Positions 60,050 to 64,000 of a stretch of 64,000 bases of DNA are shown piece after piece. The DNA comes from Uloborus plumipes. Lineage: Eukaryota; Arthropoda; Arachnida; Araneae; Uloboridae. Made by a program: the position numbers and the translations under genes. Every line of letters begins with the position of its first letter. Position 1 is the first letter of the stretch. The DNA lies in NCBI GenBank assembly GCA_038373865.1, contig JAXGGA010002946.1:1-64000 (forward strand). Direction: 5' to 3'. Below the pieces are notes generated by a model that saw only the letters and a program-made list of their open reading frames with translations, did no database searches and was not told the origin of the DNA.

Positions 60050-61425
60050 AATTCATAACAAAACTTTTAAGATGTATGAAAGTGCTTGACGAAAGAAGCT
60101 AGTGTTGGAGTGGGATTTCTGAAGAGGGGAAAAAATTTCTTTCTAAAATACGTCATAATTTATTGAATTCCAATCGCCTGTTGTTTCACTTTCATCTCGA
60201 TGATAAATATTTTGCTGAAATGACAATCATTAAACAATCATCCCTGAGGAGAGAAAAATACTGCAACCTGTAACTAAGAATCTTAAAATCTTTAATTATT
60301 AGTGAAATAAATAAATTATTTAATAATTAAATTTTAAAGATGCCGACTCTTTGAGAGTATTTGAAAAAGAGAGAGAAAGAAGAATAATGAAAAATATTGC
60401 TTAAAAAAAAAAAAAAAATCTCTTATCAAATATATGATAAAAATATTGAATTCCGAGCTCCTGTTGTTTTCTTTTCATCTGTATGACATTTTTTTGTTTT
60501 TTCTAAATGATACTTATTAAATAACTTTCACTGAGGTAAAGAAAATTGTGCCATCTGCATTTAAAAGTCTTAAAAGTTTATTGTTAGTTCAACAAATTAA
60601 TTAATAAATGACTATATTTTTAAAATGTTGCCTATTTGATAACACTTAAAATGAGAAGAAAAAAAGGGGAGAGAAATAGAAGAAGAAAACATATTGCTTA
60701 TGAAAAAACATTTCTTGTCAAAAACATCATAATTTGTTGAATTCCAATCGCTTGTAGTTTCCCTTTAATCTCAATGACGAATGTTTCGTCGGAATGACAG
60801 TCATTAAAGACAGTCTCCAGTCTCCACTGAGGAGAGAAAAGGATTGCAATTGGTAATTAAAATTCTTAATTTTTTATCTGTTGGATAAACAATTCATTAA
60901 TTAGTATTTATATTTTAAGGATGTTAGCTGTTCAAAAGCATTTTTAAAAAATGAAAAAGAAGAAAAATAGAAAGAGAGAAATAATATTGCTCAATGAAAA
61001 AAAAAAAAAAACTCCCTTATCAAATACATCATAATTTGTTGAATTCCGATCTCCTGTTGTTTCCCTTTAATCTCGATGACAAATGTTTTGTCGAAATGAC
61101 AATCATTAAACAATCATCACTGAGGAGGGAAACATACTGCAACCTGTAACTAAGATTCTTAAAATCTTTAATTATAAGTAAAGTAAATAAATTATTTAAT
61201 AATTAAATTTTAAAGATGTCGACTCTTTGAGAGTATTTGAAAAAGCGAGAGAGAGAGAGAGAGAGAGAAAGAATATTACTTTATGAAAAAAAAAACTCCC
61301 TTATCAAATACATCATAATTTGTTGAATTATGATCGCCTGTTGTTTCCCTTTAATCTCGATGACAAATGTTTTGTCGGAATGACAATCATTAAACAATCA
61401 CCACTAAAGAGAGATGAAAAAAAAA
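60050..61425 (+). repeat. Five-unit tandem array, about 290-bp unit
   Basis: TTGAATTCC(A/G)A recurs at 60163, 60446, 60738, 61039 and (as TTGAATTATGA) 61323, spacing 283, 292, 301 and 284. Each unit carries TGTTGTTTCCCTTTAATCTC, ATGACAATCATTAAACAATC and a purine-rich GAGAGAAAGAA tract. Units 1 and 4 are far more alike than neighbours (both with GACTCTTTGAGAGTATTTGA), indicating a roughly 880-bp three-unit higher-order period. No coding potential. Confidence 0.9.
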
Positions 61426-61489
61426 GAAAAACAGAAAACGCATTTGCATAACCGTTTCATTGAATTCCACTTAACCCAGAGAGACATTC

Positions 61490-61985
61490 CGTTTGTTTCA
61501 AGAAATAACCGGACTTAATTTGCACCATGGAAAAAAATATAAAAAATTAAAACGAATCTCTCCCAGAAGACGAATGAAATTGAATAAATGGCAAACCCCC
61601 CTCTACTTCAAGCCGAAGGGGGTGGGGGATGAAGAACCACCCTTTGACAGCCCAAAGGGGTTAGATACCCCTACCTCAAATCATTCCTCACCGGTCGTCT
61701 TACATATCTCAGCAGCATCGCCATGGAAACAAGGAGTTCACGTGACCCGCTGCGACTCGGGATTGGTCGAGCAACGCACTTATGCATGCCTTGCGCCATA
61801 CTTATGCATATTCCAAGAAAATGTAGGAACCATTTTTATCGGCTTTTTTTTTTCTTGTCGTTTGCATTTGGAATCAATTTAAAATGAAGAAAAGGGAGTT
61901 CCGAGACTGCGCAGTGAGAGGGGGAGGAGGGAGGATGCTGCTTGTTTGTTTTTGAAGGTCACGCCACAACAATTACGAGTTAATT
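61490..61985. promoter_or_regulatory. GC-rich motif-rich segment, candidate promoter or enhancer
   Basis: The most base-balanced stretch in the right half. It contains TCACGTGAC (E-box, near 61739), GATTGGTCGAG (inverted CCAAT, 61761), TTATGCAT words (61779, 61801), CGCCATGGAAAC (X-box-like, 61719-61730) and ACTGCGCAGT (NRF1-like palindrome, 61906). A 129-codon plus frame (61493-61882) crosses it without a recognisable domain. The motif cluster suggests a promoter, but the downstream frame (61946-62173) is also unrecognised. Confidence 0.3.
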
Positions 61986-62179
61986 GGACCGTTGAAGATC
62001 ACAGAGGAAGAATCAATAAAATACCTGATATCGTTTTAGGTGAAAATTGCATCGAGTTTGCAATGAGCGCGAGAAGGAAACGGATTAATTTCTTAGTTGC
62101 AATAAAAATGAAGTTTTCCTCAAGCGTATTAATTATATTTGTTCTTTATTTTTTGATTAATTTATATCTGTAAGAATGA

Positions 62180-64000
62180 TTATTCAAAATTAATAAACCT
62201 ATAATACTCATAATACACGTCTTTTTTTTAAGAGTAAAACATTTTAATGCGCGAATTTTACACAACCTCATAAAACTATTTTTCTCTCAACTTTACCGTC
62301 ATATGCAATCACAAGAATTCAACGATTTTTTCACGAAACAGTTATTATTATTTGTTTAAAAAAGAAAATAAAATACATAAATGTTTTTAAAAAAAAAAGC
62401 ATTTGCCAATATAAACTGCTTGTTCCGCCTGTCTTGTAAAACGGTTTTTGTAACACGGTTAGGTATTTTGACAGAAAACAACGTTACAGGGAAGATGAAT
62501 CTGTGGTCTAGACTGGAGTACTTACTTTTAAGCCTATTTTAAGCAGTACTTTAAAGTTAGCAAGCACTAGGGAATGGCCACGTTCTTTTTTTTCAGTTTC
62601 TCAGTTATAACTTTGTTTCTTAATCAAACGAATTTTTTTTAATTATGACTTCTAATTATGCTTTTTAAATTATAACCAATGCCAATTTATATATACCTTA
62701 CAACTCCAAAAGTATAACTTAATGTTTTTCATTTGCTTCAGTGTTAGGCTACTTTATGAGTAGCTTAAAACTTTTTTCAAAAAAATATCAAAGCATATGT
62801 GCTTCAAATTTATATAAGTAAAATGCAATTACTTACAAAAAATTATCGTAAAATTATGATTTTTAATACATTTCTAAAAAATGAAATAATCCATGAACTA
62901 TTGAAAGTTTTTCATAATTACTAACTTAATTTAGCGTATCTATATTTATGCAAATGGTATTAATCATGTTCTTATAAGGGTTAAGTTCATTTTCCAACGT
63001 TCTTCCAATTATTCAAATCGTGAAACTTACATCAGGCAATTATCCCCCCCCCCTCTCCTTTAGTTTTATTCTCTAGTAGAATTTATTCGAACAACATTTA
63101 CTTATATTTGAAATTAATTTAACTATATGTTTTTTGTACGTAATACTGGTTTTCTACGTTTCAATTTACAAATTAAGTTAATATCACTATGCACAGCTGG
63201 CTGTATAAGTAACAATTTTTAAGTTAATGTATTGTAATATTCTATGCAATATAATTATATAAGAAAATCTTTTGATGATGTGAAATTAAAATATGAATAT
63301 TTGAAAAACAATTTGAAATTTTAGTTTTCTGCTTTCAAGTTGCTATTACTTAAATAATTTCTGTTGCGTCCCATTTCTGGATCAATGGAACTCACTTTAA
63401 TTGGTCAGATAACTTTCAATTAGGGTAATAATTGCTTTTGAGTGAATTCTATGATTTTTACTTCTCAATTTGGATAAATATACAATAGTGTTGGATTTTC
63501 CTTCCATTTCGTATCAAGAGGTAAAACAATACTATTAAAAATGATTGAGGTAGTTTTAAATAACAAAATTTTGGATCATCAAAGTTACCCCAAATGTCTT
63601 CATGTAAGTCTAAAAATTGATCTGTACATTACATTGGTATTAAATATTAATTGTACAATTTCTTGGGATTTTTTCTTCTATTTTATGCTAATAGATACAA
63701 TTATGATATGAGTGGAGTAGTGCAAAACAATAACATCAGAGAAATAGTAGATGAAATACATATTGTTAAGTTATATACCAGAAGTTCCGCTGCTCTGACA
63801 TTACTAAGCTTTTTTATCTGATCTCATACATTATTGCTAGAATACGATCACGCACTCAAGAAGAATTAAAATTAAAAAAAATAAGGAGCCATTTTGTTAA
63901 GCAATTATTCATAACCTTAAGACGCGATATTTATGTTCTAGAGTTTCAGATATTAGCACTACACTTATTTCAAAATTTATCCACATTATTTTTTAAAAAA
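62180..64000. other. AT-rich sequence, nothing recognised
   Basis: No transposon ends, tandem arrays or convincing coding frames to the window end. Confidence 0.45.

Noticed and set aside
61493..61882. 129-codon open frame as a gene
   Set aside because: No recognisable domain; low complexity basic start and the overlap with a motif-rich segment make a regulatory explanation at least as likely.

Overview
This is an AT-rich eukaryotic window, probably from an arthropod and possibly an arachnid. That placement is an inference from the transposon repertoire (hAT, piggyBac-like, pogo-like and TA-flanked MITEs, Helitrons, tRNA-headed SINEs, one CR1/L2-type LINE remnant). No taxonomic marker gene is present. 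I found no convincing intact protein-coding gene, rRNA gene, functional tRNA gene or CRISPR array. The open frames are short, mostly AT-rich and resemble no family I recognise. The three longest (about 200-230 codons, 13.65-14.89 kb) are translations of a 30-bp tandem repeat. The window is best read as intergenic or intronic DNA densely colonised by short non-autonomous transposons, with a few GC-richer unique islands that may be regulatory.

Layout. 0-9 kb: a tandem GGCGATATTT repeat fragment, a decayed hAT-like element, a SINE and a complete 750-bp hAT MITE (6384-7133) with a perfect 8-bp target duplication. 8-15 kb: copies of a TA-flanked 'CACTG' MITE family, a Helitron 3' end, one of two hAT elements, and a MITE carrying a 30-bp satellite with a 16-unit higher-order repeat (13.6-15.1 kb). 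17-22 kb: a CpG-rich patch with a perfect RFX-type X-box, the second, oppositely oriented hAT copy (17477-18323), a piggyBac-like MITE and a third type of hAT MITE. 24-28 kb: a thicket of CACTG MITEs, one split by a pogo-like element, followed by a (TA)n microsatellite.

31-45 kb: two long hairpins (32235-32477 and 38572-39212), a second SINE, pogo-like and piggyBac-like MITEs, and another perfect X-box (36709-36721). About 46.0-50.5 kb: a 4.5-kb satellite of roughly 167-bp units of two alternating types, with a local triplication of one type and a 5'-truncated LINE inserted in it. 52-62 kb: more MITEs, a two-copy 304-bp tandem repeat, a Helitron (58492-59990), a five-unit 290-bp tandem array (60.1-61.4 kb) and a GC-rich, motif-rich segment (61.5-62.0 kb). 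The rest is AT-rich unique sequence in which I see nothing definite.

There is no operon or pathway to describe. The biological interest lies in transposon structure (several elements dated relative to one another by nesting and target duplications), satellite evolution, two hairpins that could feed small-RNA pathways, and candidate cis-regulatory islands with palindromic RFX and CRE sites.
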